The notes: generated by a model from the sequence alone, not told the origin. 64,000 nt of DNA from Metaphire vulgaris (GCA_018105865.1 CM030869.1:11895240-11959239); one strand, 5' to 3'; counted from the stretch's first letter, positions 13,383-25,420 are shown. Made by a program: numbers and translations.

Positions 13383-14563
13383 CTAAGGACATCTTCACGT
13401 TCATCTCCATCTTCATCAAATCTACGACAATGTAAGAGCACCATTCGGTTACCTGCTGAGTCTGTCTGTCTGTCTGTCTGTCTGCATGTATGTATTTTCG
13501 AATACTTATTTAATCCATAGTTGTGAAGTTCACAGAATTTTTTTAAAGTTCATAAAAGTTCAATAAAGTTCAAGAAGAAAAGCTCATATAAGTTCAAATT
13601 TCCAATTTAGTCCTCCTCATCAGATGACTCAGTCTCAGAAGACCAATCGATGTATTCATCGGCATAGCAGATGTTTTAGATCCTATCCACCGGTCGTAAG
13701 TTAGACTACAATGCACTTTGACAATCTTCTCAACTGTCTTTCATGCGAGTCTGTTCAACTCTGTTGCGTTTTTTGTATGTATAAATCCAAATGCTGACCA
13801 ATTTCTCTCACGTGACCCGGCTTTTGCGGTGATAATTGAACTTTATGAACTTTAAAGCCTTATCAATAAAGTTCAAAAAGTTCAAACAATAATAAAGTTC
13901 GAAACGCGTGAACGTCACAACTATGATTTAATCAAAATCCCCCAAAGTGCTGCTCACCTCTGTATCTGACTCAACGACTACCAGCACTTAAACACGCGTT
14001 AGTCATCAAATGGCGATTCTACTGAAATCTGTTGGAAATTACGGATTACCTGAGCAGGTTGTCGTCGCTAATTTGGCCTTGAGCGTTGCAGCCGCCATAG
14101 GCCTCCGTTCCTCCATCCCCCGTCCGCCAGAAACAGAGGCGGAGGAGGAGGAGGAGGAGAAGGAGGAGGAGGAGGAGGCTGGGACAGCACCCTCCCTCGA
14201 TCGCTTCTTCCGCTTAAGCTCCGCTATAACGGCGTCAAGATGAGCGCTCTTCCTCCTTCAGAAAAACCAGAAAACCAACAGGCGCCATATAAAGCACCTC
14301 TAGCATGACTCATCTCCCCCCACCACCCCCACCCGCGAACACAACAGGCGCCGTGGATTCCTCTGCGACGCGCGAAAGTCGGAGCATCGGAAGAGGACGC
14401 TCGAGAAGTCACTGCGCATGAGCGCCGGAACAAAGAACCCATAATAAAAACCTCAACTAAATCGTTCACAAAGCGCTATAAAAATATAGAAATCACACTT
14501 GGCGCATGGCTCGCTTAAGTAAGTAAGGATTTACGAGAAAAATCCGTACAAAAGGTGCGAGTA

Positions 14564-14610
<47 letters not shown>

Positions 14611-17600
14611 AAACGTTTCGTTTCTCAGAAATAGAAACTAAAAATGGAAAAAATTCAAATAAAAATTCAAATATCACAGAAAATAATCACTCGAAACTTT
14701 TAAAATCATCTTCTGTTAATTAGAAGAGAACTTGACCCAACACTGTTCTTTACTTTGTTTAAGCTTTTGAAAGGTCATTCTTTAATCTTTACATTTTAAG
14801 TTGTAAAGAGTTTCAAAAGAATTTCGAGCAGAAGAGAAGGAGGAGGAGGAGGAGGAGGAGGAGGAAGAAGAAGAAGAGGAGGAGGCGGCCTTTCAGGTAA
14901 TGGCCCTTGCTCTGTTTATATTCTGTCTTTGAAATCCTTCGTCGCTTTAGTCTTATGACGTCATTCGCTCTACTTCTTCGTCTTTGCAGAGGTCTTAGAT
15001 TTATCTTTATTAAAATCTTAATAATTGTCCTTAATTTGTCTCTGCGTGATTTCTAGCATTGAATAAGAAGAAGCATGAAAACGCAAAAACCAACCTCGGG
15101 GCACATGTTGCTGACGTCGCAGACGACCACGGAGGTGACGTCACAGAGGCGACGGTGACTCGCGTGACGACATCATCTCTGTCGGTGACGACATCTCTAT
15201 TGGGGCTCTTAACGGATTCGCCGCTTGTGACGTCAACGGTAGACGAAGCGTCATTACTTGCTTCCGGTATATCGACCAACGATGACGACTTCGGTTGCGC
15301 ATGCGCGGAACGTGTCGACGCGTGCTCTTCCGGTTCCTTAGCAACTCTCTTTTCGCAGCGGAATGACGTCATTGACGACGACACGCTTTCGTCATTTCCG
15401 GTTATTAAACAACCCTCTGCTTTAATCTCTCGAGAAGACGACGAAATTTCGGTGCCGTAATCTTCTCTTCTGAACGACTCGGTGACGTCAGCGATGACGT
15501 CATCAGACAGGAGGCTCTTACCGGTTGAAAGGTCGTTGGGAATGTTGTCTGTTGGCTGCTTCGTCTGGTCGTCAGCGTCGCTTGGAACTGCTTCGTCCTC
15601 AGACGCAGCATCTCGATCGCTGCAACGACCTTCGACAGCCTCTTCTGGCGCCGTCGGCGGCGAAGAAGAATTCCTCGGCGGCGGACAATTGGCGCCGGAG
15701 TCCCTAGTGGCGCCATCTGGACGGCAGACAACCGCTTCAAACGACGCAGACGACAATCGAAAGACGAGACTCTTCCTCGGCCGACCTCTGCCTCGACCGT
15801 CTCTGGCTGCAGCGTTCGAATCCGATTCTGGTAATTCGGATTTCCTGGATTTCTTCTTCGCCGCCGGAAGTGCATGCGGACCGGACTTCCGGTCGACTGT
15901 ATCGTTCACGTGGCGCCTTCCGCGCCGGTGAACCCGGATCATCCTGAGTCCTGGTTTCTTCACTCCCCCCTCAACCTTTGATCTCCGCTTAACATCTTCA
16001 ACAACATCGGCAGCCTCTGAAGCTGTTCCAACATCATCGACGCCTTCCCTCCGCTCCTCTGGCGAGTCAGTTTTCCTCCCTGTCTCCTGCATGGAAAAAT
16101 TATTAAAACTATAACATGACAAATAACGTCTGCATTACACAACTGTTTGTCTGGAAGACTTGATTCATTGCACCTGAAGCAAGGAATCACCACCGTAGAC
16201 ATTTTTGCTCGAATTAAGACCCGTTTGGCATTCCATACTTTCAATCGTTATTTCAACGAAGAGGAAGAGCGGTAAATGACACCGGCTGCGTGTATGGGGC
16301 GCCGAATGCGCACGAAATCTTCGATTTTTACTTAATTATACGGGCGTCCATAGATCGACAACGTGGATCGATGGACGAGGTTATGCGCTGGAGGCGGACA
16401 ACTATAATATGGACAGCATATTGCAGCCTCAACCTACTATACCTTCGCTCGCTCTCTCACTGTCCAGTTATACACTTTCTGTGCCAAGACAAGAAGACGA
16501 GACAGACAGACAGACACACAGACAGACACGCAGACAATTTTTGTTGTTCTTATGAAGTCATCAATTTATTCTGCAAGTCAGAATTTATCTTAAATAAAAG
16601 ATAATTTTGTCATCGAAAGAAAATTGCGATCTTTACTTGTAATCGTAAAACGCTGTCAATGACCGAAATGATTCTCTGAATTCATGGCGCTACAGAAGAT
16701 CACAGAAGACGAAAACGCCTCTTCCGAAGTATGGAAAAAACTTCGGATGATTCGATTTTACGAAAGAGGGGTGGGTGAGGGGCAAGAGGGAAGGCGACGC
16801 TGGTTCCTTGTGCCCAGGACGACGGAAATGGATTCTCATTGAAATGACAAGGACGACACTCGCCTAGCACAGACGAGAGGACTGTCGAGGAGAGGGAGGG
16901 GAAGTGGTGGACGCGCTTGGGGGAGGGGGGAGGGGAGGGGATACCGCTCACCCAATCTTCCCGTTATGTGTCTTCCCGTTTCGACTTTTCCTCCTCCGTC
17001 TTCCCCAATCCACCTGATCTTTTGCGGTTCGAATCTGGATCATCGTCGATTGATATCTTTGAGGCCGAAACTCAAGCGCCGCAGCACATCCACTATATCT
17101 CCACCTCATTCACACCACCGCCGCCTCCCCCCTCACACCACCACCACCACCACCACCACCATCGCCGGGGGGGGGGGTTATTTGCTCCGTGCGTCCTTCG
17201 CATTGGCGTTCAATTCATGGCATCCTTCCAAAGCGCCGTCCCAGTGCACCCAGGCGTTTAGCTCGACCGCCACCGCCGCTGCTGCTGCTGGTCCTAGTAT
17301 TGAACTGTATTGACGGGTGATGCTGCTGCTGCTGCAGGAGACGAGATGGGGTGGGGTGGGAGAGGAGAGGAGGCAGAGTGAGTCGAGCGCTGTTAAAAGG
17401 TCAGTGATGTCTGAAAAACTACCTTTGGATTTTTCAAAACTGATCGCAGTAGATCTAAGTGTAGATGACGTCACCGATTAGAACCACATTCTATGAATCT
17501 ACGTCACTACGACGCACAGCAAAAAACGATGACGTTTCTGTGAAATCGAACCCTTGTCATTTCGATTCCGTCGTCCTTCGTGGCCGTACGCGGATTAATT

Positions 17601-19706
17601 GCCGACGCCGAACTACTTTCGACAATCTCTATATTACAACTATAGTGGTATACAAAGCGAAAAAAGTAGTGCGGAGAAAGAAAGCGGAACTTGCACTGGC
17701 GTAGCGTGCACACCTTTGCCGCCGCTTCTGCTCATTGCAAATCCGCCGCCCCAAATGCAGAGGCGAATCAACGGTGTCTTGAAAAAAATTTATATTTAAA
17801 ATTTGCCGCCCCTTTAAAAAAATATCCCACCTTCACTGAAATTCACAAAAAGGTCGTCACTTCACTTTATTTGCCGCCCCCTTCATGTGCGCCGCCCACA
17901 GGCTACAGTCCCATAGCCTACTATAGCCACTGGGACGCTGCGTCACTGCGCCGAAGTCAGAAGAACTCTTAAGACGACCAGTTTATTTCGTCTTCACGAA
18001 TTCCTCCGCAAAATTCATCGCGTTTATAATATATGAAGTCATAACTACCGAATATCCATCCCTCCTTCTTTCCCTCCACACTCCCTTCAACCATCCATCC
18101 ATCCATTTCAGATATAGACGTGGATTGGGTCCACCCATGGGTTGGGTTGGGTCAGATATTTCCATTTTATGGTTGATTGGGTTGTTTGGGTAAGAAAATG
18201 AGTCCAGTTTTCTTAGGCGATAAATGCAATGCAAAATTTTATCTTTTTTAATTTAATGGTCGTCAGAGTTGCTCTATAACATTCAACGCCTTGGGTTGGG
18301 TCGAGTAACCCAGTTGTTCTCGCAGATTGGGTTGGGTCTGAATAGTGATGAGTGGGTCTGGGCTTTAAAAATAGACCCATGTCCATTTCTCATCCAACCC
18401 ACCCACCCACCCACCCACATACCTATCATCTTCCTAGACCTATAGGCTATAACAGATAAGAAGCATAGCCCGTGACCGGCGGGAGGGTGGAAATGAAACG
18501 CCGACAGCTAAAAGCGGAGGGCGTACTCGAGAAGAGCGGGCCGTTGCCATGGCGACGCCGATTGCAGGAACGTCGATGAAAAGTAGATCAACGAACGGAA
18601 ACGATTACAAAAGCTGCAGCGGCAACCGACAGGAAATAGGATTCCACTCTCCGACCAATCGGATATATTACTAAAGGATGCCAAAGATAGTGGCTCAATA
18701 TGTGGTGCTTTAAATGGATCTCTAACAGGACGAAATCAGTTTCAAAAATGCGGCTGAATTTGCACAAATCCTCTGCATTATTAGCATTATGGAATAACGA
18801 GGGTTGTCATGTACAGGTATGAGCCGTTTTAAATGCAGAAGGTGATATCGATGTACTAAACTTGATACTTGAGCCTAGACTCTGTGCGTCGTACATTGAC
18901 AAGGAAACAGAATTTTAGAAACTTATTTTAAACGCAAAATAACTCCCTCCTCGGTTTTAACTTTAAGCGTTAACCAGGTTGTCTTCATTGAAAGGCCAGT
19001 AATCGTACAAAGCAGTTCGTGTTTTTACGGATATTTTCCCCTTTGCGGCCATTCGACATAAACACGGCATCGGATACTGTTTTCGGGTCAAGGCAGTACC
19101 TCATCAAAGTACCCGCCCTGCGGCAAGTACCCGAGACGCTGTACATCCCAATGGCCAAAGGTCCGCCTCCAAACGGACGCGGATTTGGCACCGTGCCAAA
19201 ACGCCTATGCTCCCCATCTCCCCCACCCATCTCCCCCACCTCGTGAGGAGGGCCCTCCCCCTCGACGAATGCGTCACGCGACGTACACGGGCGAACGGAG
19301 GGCAGCGCAGGTTGTGTACGAAAGCGTACATAGCCTGTACACATGGCGCATGGGCGGCCATTCGTTGTACGCCGTCTATTCTCGTTATACGCTTAGCCAA
19401 TCGAAGATGCTTTCGCACGATTCAGATACTTACTTACTTACTTACTAAATAACTGTCTGGACTTCGATGCGATGATTTTTCGGCAAAAGAATGAACGAAG
19501 GCAGACAGTTTTCGTCGAAGACCAATTATTCGCATTATGACAAACGACCCTCTCTTCGCTCTTTTAAATACCCCAGTCTTCAACTTGACACCCTGCGCAC
19601 CATCCCCACAAAGGACAGGCGAGGTCAAAAATGAGTTTTGATAACCAATGCATCCCCAACAAAGCTACAAAGAGGTGCAGAGCCAACCATATCTACTTCT
19701 CATATC

Positions 19707-19784
<78 letters not shown>

Positions 19785-21128
19785 CTATCAATCCATCTAT
19801 CGTGCTATTTCCGACTGGAGGTGGAGGAGGAAGATATGTAAGAGAAGCAGACGCCGAAGAATCACGTGACAGAATCACGTGACAGGAGACTGGAATGACG
19901 ACGAAGATGACGATGTTCGAGGAACAAACGTTGTCACGTGCTACGGATTGATTGATTTCTGCGTAATTGCAGAATGTTTGCGATTTGGAACACCTCCTCC
20001 TCCTCCTCCTCCTCCTCCTCCTCCTCCTGGAAGCACAACGATTGGAGGGTGGGTGTGGGGTGGGGAGAAGACCCCGTCGATATAGACGCGGAGGGGGTGG
20101 GTGGGTGGGTGGACACCAGACTGTCCCTCGCCCATTCGTCTATATGCGATGACGAACCCGCTGAGATTCGATCTCGAGACAAGAAATTCGATTGCGTAAT
20201 AACACACACACACACACACACACACATACACAAAAAAAAGATAATCCGTTAATGGGGAGGGAACGTGTGAGGGAATAATCCGTCTCCTGTAACTGTACAG
20301 AATTTCCCTCACTTTGGGGGAATACAAGTATGAGTTGCGTGCATTTCGCGCATGCGCAGTCGTCGCTGTCGTAATCATCGTTGGTCGTCGTCGTTATCAT
20401 CATCATACGAAACACAAAGAGACGGACGAGAAAACACCGGGAAAAGTTCATTTCGAAATGTCTCTGAAATCGTAGAAATAGACGTAAACTTCTATTAGAC
20501 CTCTATTTATTTATTTATTTATTTATTTATAACTGGCAACTTATACAGTGCAGTAAGTTTGACAGAAGGTCAAAATCAAGTGCACTTTACAGCAAATTAT
20601 ATATCCTCTGTACGAATCCTCTACCCGGTAGCCCCGAGCCCCCCGCCACACTTTTTGAGAGACTCCCATAGGAAGGTATATTTGGCGCCCCCACGTTTTC
20701 ATCCACGTTTACGCGCAAATGATCGTAGAATGATTTTTAAACTGAAGACTCATTGCTCTGACGGACCAATTGGAAATGTCCAAATGGTGATAATTATTAT
20801 TTGTAATAAACATTCATATTTACCACTCGCATCTCCCTGCATGGAGTAGCGCAGCTCCATGGAGTATCCATGGCTCTAGAATGGAGGGGGAGGGAGGGAG
20901 GGGGCCATCGAACTATTGCGATTTAGGAGTCAGCTTACTTCCGACATTTCAGACTTCATCCATTTTGTCAGAAATTGCGTTTTGTGACGATTTAAAACCT
21001 TAATTTTAAAATACTAGAATTAGAATCATCTTGAGATTAGAGATAAACGCAGCCATTGTTGTTGTTGCATTGCCTTTTCAAACGGTTAGTCGCTTGTAGC
21101 GAATAAAAGACAACTGCATGGGCGGTCG

Positions 21129-21200
<72 letters not shown>

Positions 21201-21605
21201 AAAATACACTTATCAAAGATTTTTACAAAAAAAACTGCAGTCGACATTCACTAGAACCGGATCAACGACAGACGACGGTTTCTGTGATAAGAAGAGGAGG
21301 AGGAGCATCTTTAACCCCTTAACTGGGGATCCCGGATATACCTGTCCATTTTACATTGAGTTACAGACTTACAGTTAAATACACGGTTAAGGGGTTAACT
21401 TCTCTCGACTAAAGAGCCTCCTAATCAATCATTTACCAGCTAATGGCTTCTATCATGTAAACCTTAAAAGCAATTTTAAGTGTGGGATTTGAAGGGACTT
21501 TGTGCCTCGTCTAATAATGCAGTTTCCAGCGACGAGGTTCTACGTACGAAGCGCGTCTTTAGTTTGCCATTAGTATACATTAAACTAATAAAGCATGGCT
21601 GCTGA

Positions 21606-21660
<55 letters not shown>

Positions 21661-22333
21661 ATGCATCGCGAAAAACACATTCTGTGTCTAGATTGAAAGC
21701 GGTCGATTGCCTTCGAATGACAGGTGGTTGCGGTGCTTTCTGCCTCAACAGAGACTGTCGTCTGCCATGCATCCGCCATCTTCTACTTTTGTATAAAATT
21801 ATCCCTATATTCTATTGACGCTCTGTTGCAATGTCTCGCTTCTACGCCAAAGAAACAGTCGCTGTACGGTGCTTCGAGACAACAAATGAAAACCCTTTCC
21901 TGACATGCGATGGTCATTCAATCGGAGTCTCTTGGATCGGTTTTATTTTCCGCACAAATTCAAAATGGGACAACGTCTCCAGCAGTTGAAATTATTGTTC
22001 AAATAAATAAATAAATAAATATATATATATACATATATAGCACATTACAACGGCGGTAGAAATGTTACGGCAATATTAAAGAGCTTCTATAAGAAGCGCC
22101 TGGGTTTTGGGTTTGAGTTACGTCGAAGACATTTGGGTCGATTGAAGAAGAAGGAGGAATCTGAGCCAACCGACTCAGAGTCTCAGACGACCAAATCTTA
22201 TCTCAAACGACGGTTGCATATCCGCCGCCACTCGACTGCATCGCGATAACATTAGCGTATCACGTGACACAACAGGAAACGCCTGTGCAGACAAAGAGAA
22301 CTGCACAGAGACAGAGAGAGAGAGAGACAGAGA

Positions 22334-22412
<79 letters not shown>

Positions 22413-22584
22413 AAAGGGATAGAAAGAGAGACTGGAAACAGGAGGCGTGGATCGATATTCAAAAGACCTGAACTAGATTGAGAAATAAGCAAAACCCCAA
22501 AATTAATTAATATTAATATGCGAATTACTTTTCTATTGTCAATGGTAGCAACAAGCAATTTCGTCCCAATTCCCTCTGTCTGTC

Positions 22585-22647
<63 letters not shown>

Positions 22648-22916
22648 CAAAAGGATCTCGATGGCACCATGAAAGAGAGATCACGAGATGCTGACACGCG
22701 ATCTTCATGTCAGGTGCCCTGTTGTCTGATTGGTGCCTCTAATCTCTGACGTCATAGCAAGCGTGACCAGAGAAGAACAGATTGATCGACAGATGGCGTT
22801 TAAATTCCAAATGACAAATTGGGTGCGGAGAATCACATACAGGCGCTGACAAACACACAGACACAGACAAACAGAGAGAGAGAGACAAAGAGAGACAGAG
22901 AGAGAGGCAGAGAGAG

Positions 22917-22975
<59 letters not shown>

Positions 22976-23144
22976 AGAGATAACCGATAAAGAGTTCGTT
23001 TCCTGTCAACATTTTTCAGTTTTAACTGACCTCTGGACATTTAACTAAGAACAACCACAGACACTATTTTACTCCGAGATTCTCACTCTGGAGCAACCAA
23101 AGACTCAAGCAGATGGATTACTGTGACGGCGCTAAAGGAGTTTA

Positions 23145-23177
<33 letters not shown>

Positions 23178-23910
23178 AGCAAAGACGCTGGTATCCGCTA
23201 CGCTATATACCTGTAGGCTACATTAGCCTTATCAGCCGCCCTCGTTTTCGTTCGGTTTCCTTAGTTACCGATGCGTTAGTCTGTTTCCCTGTTTGCTGTG
23301 GACGATGAGACTGGTGTCTTACCGTCAGTTGGCAGCATGGTCTGCAGAGGCACTTGGGCGGAGAGGCGTCGAGACAGAGCACTCCGTTGGCCAGCAACGC
23401 CTTCAGTCGCTGGCCGCTGTGTTTGACGGTCCTCTTCCAGTCCTTCGCCGCTCCTCTTCCGCTCACCACCTGGAACTCGTTCGGAGTCCACCACGTGTTT
23501 CCGGTGCGGATGCACTTCTTCCGACATCGCTCGTTGACCACCACCCTCAGTTTCGACAGGTAAAGCAACCCCTCGTTACGATTACACGTCACGAGGATAG
23601 GAGCCTCCTCCTCCTCCTCCGCAGACACCGGGTGATTGACGTCATCACGCATGGGGTCATTCTGGTTCTCTTCTTGTTCCTTCGTCTCTGACGTCACATC
23701 GTCTTGGGCGTGGTCGAACTTCTGTCGTTTTCTGTCGTCGTTTGGGGGGCTAGATGGATTGCGCTTTTGTCGCCTGGGGGCGGAGGAAGATGACGGCCCC
23801 GCGGGGCCAGCATCGTCGGCCCCGTCGGCGATCGGCGCCCGGGACACTCGCGGCTGCTGAGCCCCCGTTCTGCCACCGGCGGAAAACCTTTTCCTGCGTC
23901 GCCTCCCCAT
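12262..23910 (-). CDS. SAND-domain transcription regulator (DEAF1-like), four coding exons
   Basis: I joined four minus-strand blocks: 23910-23323, 16086-15095, 14255-14050 and 13382-12262. Their donor and acceptor phases match in turn (0/0, 2/2, 1/1), giving about 968 codons. The SAND domain (about residues 104-180) carries the DNA-contact core KDWKR and is followed by a CxCxxCC cysteine cluster, as in DEAF1. Exon 2 has a GRGRGRPRK AT-hook-like stretch. The protein ends LDLSKK, like a CtBP-binding PxDLS motif with Val in place of Pro. SAND proteins bind CpG-containing DNA in the nucleus, so a nuclear repressor is a reasonable inference. No MYND finger, PHD or bromodomain is visible, unlike DEAF1 or SP140. 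Weak points are the long first intron (7.2 kb) and the non-ideal donor at 15094 (GTTGGT). Exons 3-4 could belong to a separate transcript. Confidence 0.65.
13461..13484. repeat. (CTGT)n microsatellite
   Basis: Six CTGT tetramers in the intron between exons 3 and 4 of the SAND gene. The same motif recurs at 22575-22646 and 25388-25421. Confidence 0.85.
13516..13925. mobile_element. hAT-type miniature element, 8-bp TSD ATTTAATC
   Basis: The ends are inverted repeats (CATAGTTGTGAAGTTCAC against CATAGTTGTGACGTTCAC, one mismatch). The element is flanked on both sides by ATTTAATC (13508-13515 and 13926-13933), the 8-bp target duplication typical of hAT transposition. The interior is built from repeated AAGTTCA/TGAACTT words near both ends and has no transposase ORF. 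It lies in the last intron of the SAND gene. Confidence 0.88.
14050..14255 (-). CDS. SAND gene exon 3: helical basic segment and Ser run
   Basis: A pyrimidine-rich acceptor (tttttctgaag) opens a frame reading AHLDAVIAELKRKKRSREG, a likely amphipathic/basic helix. A poly-Ser run encoded by a TCC repeat follows, then MAAATLKAKLATTTCS, ending at a donor CAG|GTAATC. Both junction phases fit the flanking exons. An alternative is that the in-frame ATG codons here start a separate protein. Confidence 0.5.
14567..14609. repeat. (GA)n microsatellite
   Basis: About 21 GA dinucleotides in the intron upstream of exon 3 of the SAND gene. A (GGA)n run lies further upstream at about 14838-14885. Confidence 0.95.
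15095..16086 (-). CDS. SAND gene exon 2: AT-hook-like, Ser/Asp-rich region
   Basis: The acceptor (CTCCTGCAT complement, CAG|GAGACAGG) is in phase 0 with exon 1's donor. About 330 codons are low-complexity: Arg-rich (IRVHRRGRRH), an AT-hook-like GRGRGRPRK, then long Ser/Thr/Asp/Glu stretches that look disordered. The exon contains five TGACGTCA octamers. A GT at 15094-15093 gives the phase needed by exon 3, but its consensus is weak. If unused, the frame stops at about 15031. Confidence 0.6.
19711..19779. repeat. (CT)n microsatellite
   Basis: About 34 CT dinucleotides inside the first intron of the SAND gene. Confidence 0.95.
20503..20595 (+). repeat. Dispersed tail repeat, copy 1
   Basis: A (TTTA)n head followed by ACTGGCAACTTATACAGTGC, AGTAAG..., GGTCAAAATCAAGTGCAC. 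The same order of words occurs at 28425-28512 and, in reverse orientation, at 30443-30557. I take it as the 3' tail of a dispersed non-LTR element or SINE. The divergence is high. Confidence 0.5.
21131..21196. repeat. (TA)n microsatellite
   Basis: About 33 TA dinucleotides in the first intron of the SAND gene. Confidence 0.95.
22335..22409. repeat. (GA)n microsatellite
   Basis: A long GA run, preceded by a mixed CAGA/GAGA stretch, in the first intron of the SAND gene. A second GA run lies at about 22919-22965. Confidence 0.95.
22575..22646. repeat. (CTGT)n microsatellite
   Basis: About 17 CTGT tetramers with one interruption, in the first intron of the SAND gene. Confidence 0.95.
23323..23910 (-). 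CDS. SAND gene exon 1: basic N-terminus plus SAND domain
   Basis: It begins MGRRRRKRFS and runs 196 codons to a strong donor (ACG|GTAAGA). A charged, Ser/Pro-rich, partly acidic N-terminus precedes ILVTCNRNEGLLYLSKL, the start of the SAND fold. The core TGNTWWTPNEFQVVSGR-GAAKDWKR and the cysteine cluster CLCRPCC follow. The spacing matches known SAND domains (WxxPxEFxxxxGxxxxKDWKRxxxxxGxxLxxLxxxGxL). The whole domain sits in one exon. An intron acceptor shortly before the ATG cannot be excluded. Confidence 0.88.
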
Positions 23911-24010
23911 TGAAAATCTAAAAAATCCGGCAACTGTTCAGAAAAGGTGGAAGCCAAGTGGATCGATGGTCAGTCATCCATCGATAGCTACTAGATCGGA
24001 GACTCTGAAA

Positions 24011-24043
<33 letters not shown>

Positions 24044-24500
24044 TGCTGCTGTTGCTGCTGCTGCTGCTGTAGTAGATAACTCAATATAGACGACGACGAC
24101 TTTGACTGATTCTCCGTAGAGAAGGAAGGTCCGATCACAATCCAACCGCACACGCAGTGTACGCCGCCGCCGCCGCCGCCGCCGCCGCTAGACCCGGCGG
24201 GCGCAGTGGCCGCCTTCGGAGCCTTTTATCTTCGACCTGACTACTTCGAATATTTCTGTTCGTTGAGAACGGATGAGAAAGACGAAGAAGACGGCGGCCA
24301 AAACGACCAACGACCGTTCCTCCATCGACCCTTATATCCTCGTTTGAAAATATTCTCTCACGGCAGTAGCAATCAACGGCCTCTAACGCCGGCTGGCCCT
24401 CTAACTCCCTCACTCCCCTCTCCAGCCATCCCTCCCTCCCTCCCTCCATCCCTTGGCGGCCGCCTACAACTCAGCGCTGCACGGCGGCTCACGGCCACGC
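23911..24500 (-). promoter_or_regulatory. Probable 5' UTR/promoter of SAND gene, with CGG repeats
   Basis: The sequence just upstream of the SAND gene ATG is G+C- and CpG-rich and contains two GGC/CGG triplet runs (24011-24069, grading into CTG; and 24163-24188). No TATA box is evident. I infer a CpG-island-type promoter from composition and position only. The plus-strand ORF over this region is low-complexity and not convincing. Confidence 0.4.
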
Positions 24501-24825
24501 CGCTATACGCGCTATTGCATTCGTATCTCTTTCTCTCTGTCTCTCTGTCTCTGTCTCTGTGTGTGTGTGTGTTTGGTCGTCTCACTGTCTGTCTGCTTGT
24601 CTGTCTGTCCGCTCGCCCAATGGCCTACGGTCGTTATCGGCTCAATAGAGCGTTTATAATGCAAACTCTAAAATTACGGCTTCTAATACAGCCTCAGGTC
24701 ACGAAATATCTTTCCGTTGTGATCGAATTTCCCACTCACGCCGTAGCGACACTAACCGATGCCGTCCTAAGACAGAATGAACCTCACATATAATAAGCTA
24801 ATACACATCTAATCTATATGTATAC

Positions 24826-24872
<47 letters not shown>

Positions 24873-25074
24873 TGAACATGTATATATCTCTAACGTATTT
24901 TCGTCAAATGTAGGTCAGTCTGTATTCCGTGTAAAAGTCCCATCAATCAATAGTGTGGCATTTATCACAGGGTGCGATGCGAAAGCGTTAGAAAACTATT
25001 TCGGGCATTCGATCCACCGATTAACAACACCAGAGCGCAAAAGAAACGAGACGAACGCACCGAGTAGGCTGCGA

Positions 25075-25121
25075 AGGAGGAGGAGGAGGAGGAGGAGGAG
25101 GAGGAGGAGGAGGAGGAGGAG
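25075..25121. repeat. (GGA)n microsatellite
   Basis: About 15 GGA trinucleotides. Confidence 0.95.
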
Positions 25122-25385
25122 AAAACTACAGGGGCGGTGAGGGGATACGTCGATTGTGAGCAGGGATCAAAAAACGTCACGTGACGTCATGGATTTTAGG
25201 TCATTGGGGTCAAAATGATATACGTCGGTTTACTACTCGCTCACTTACTTAAGCATTCGTCTGCTGCATTTGAAACCAAAACGTGAGTCCATTATAGAGA
25301 CGCTGAGAACTCAGAACCGTCGACCGGCCGCTGCAGTCTGCAACTTCTATGCACTTATTTCATATCGTCCCTTTCAACCATTCCG

Positions 25386-25420
<35 letters not shown>

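Larger units (their letters stand above)
16087..23322 (-). other. Long first intron of SAND gene
   Basis: There is no other gene I can support in these 7.2 kb. Simple repeats present: (CT)n at 19711-19779, (TCC)n at 19992-20029, (CA)n at 20202-20226, (TTTA)n at 20503-20530, (TA)n at 21131-21196 and 21609-21656, (GA)n at 22335-22409 and 22919-22965, (CTGT)n at 22575-22646, and (GATT)n at 23147-23178. A G+C- and CpG-rich block lies at about 19000-19400 and an inverted X-box-like palindrome at about 18542. The region 17690-17935, rich in TTGCCGCCCC words, may be an old transposon. Confidence 0.5.

Noticed and set aside
12220..13435. Plus-strand ORFs of 60-132 codons opposite SAND gene exon 4
   Set aside because: They are antisense shadows of a long open minus-strand exon with G+C-rich composition, and show no domain or splice support.
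15059..15931. Plus-strand ORFs of 133 and 149 codons opposite SAND gene exon 2
   Set aside because: Shadow frames caused by the palindromic, CpG-rich coding sequence. The minus frame has the acceptor, phase and AT-hook-like motif.
17020..17045. tRNA-like T-loop word GGTTCGAATCTGG
   Set aside because: No acceptor stem, anticodon arm or D arm could be placed around it.
18118..18420. GGGTTGGGTTGGGT-rich stretch as telomeric repeat or transposon
   Set aside because: The repeats are irregular, there is no inverted partner and no target duplication. Left as simple-sequence DNA.
24206..24793. 195-codon plus-strand ORF
   Set aside because: The sequence is Pro/Ser/Leu low-complexity from CT-rich repeats in a probable promoter, with no recognisable domain.
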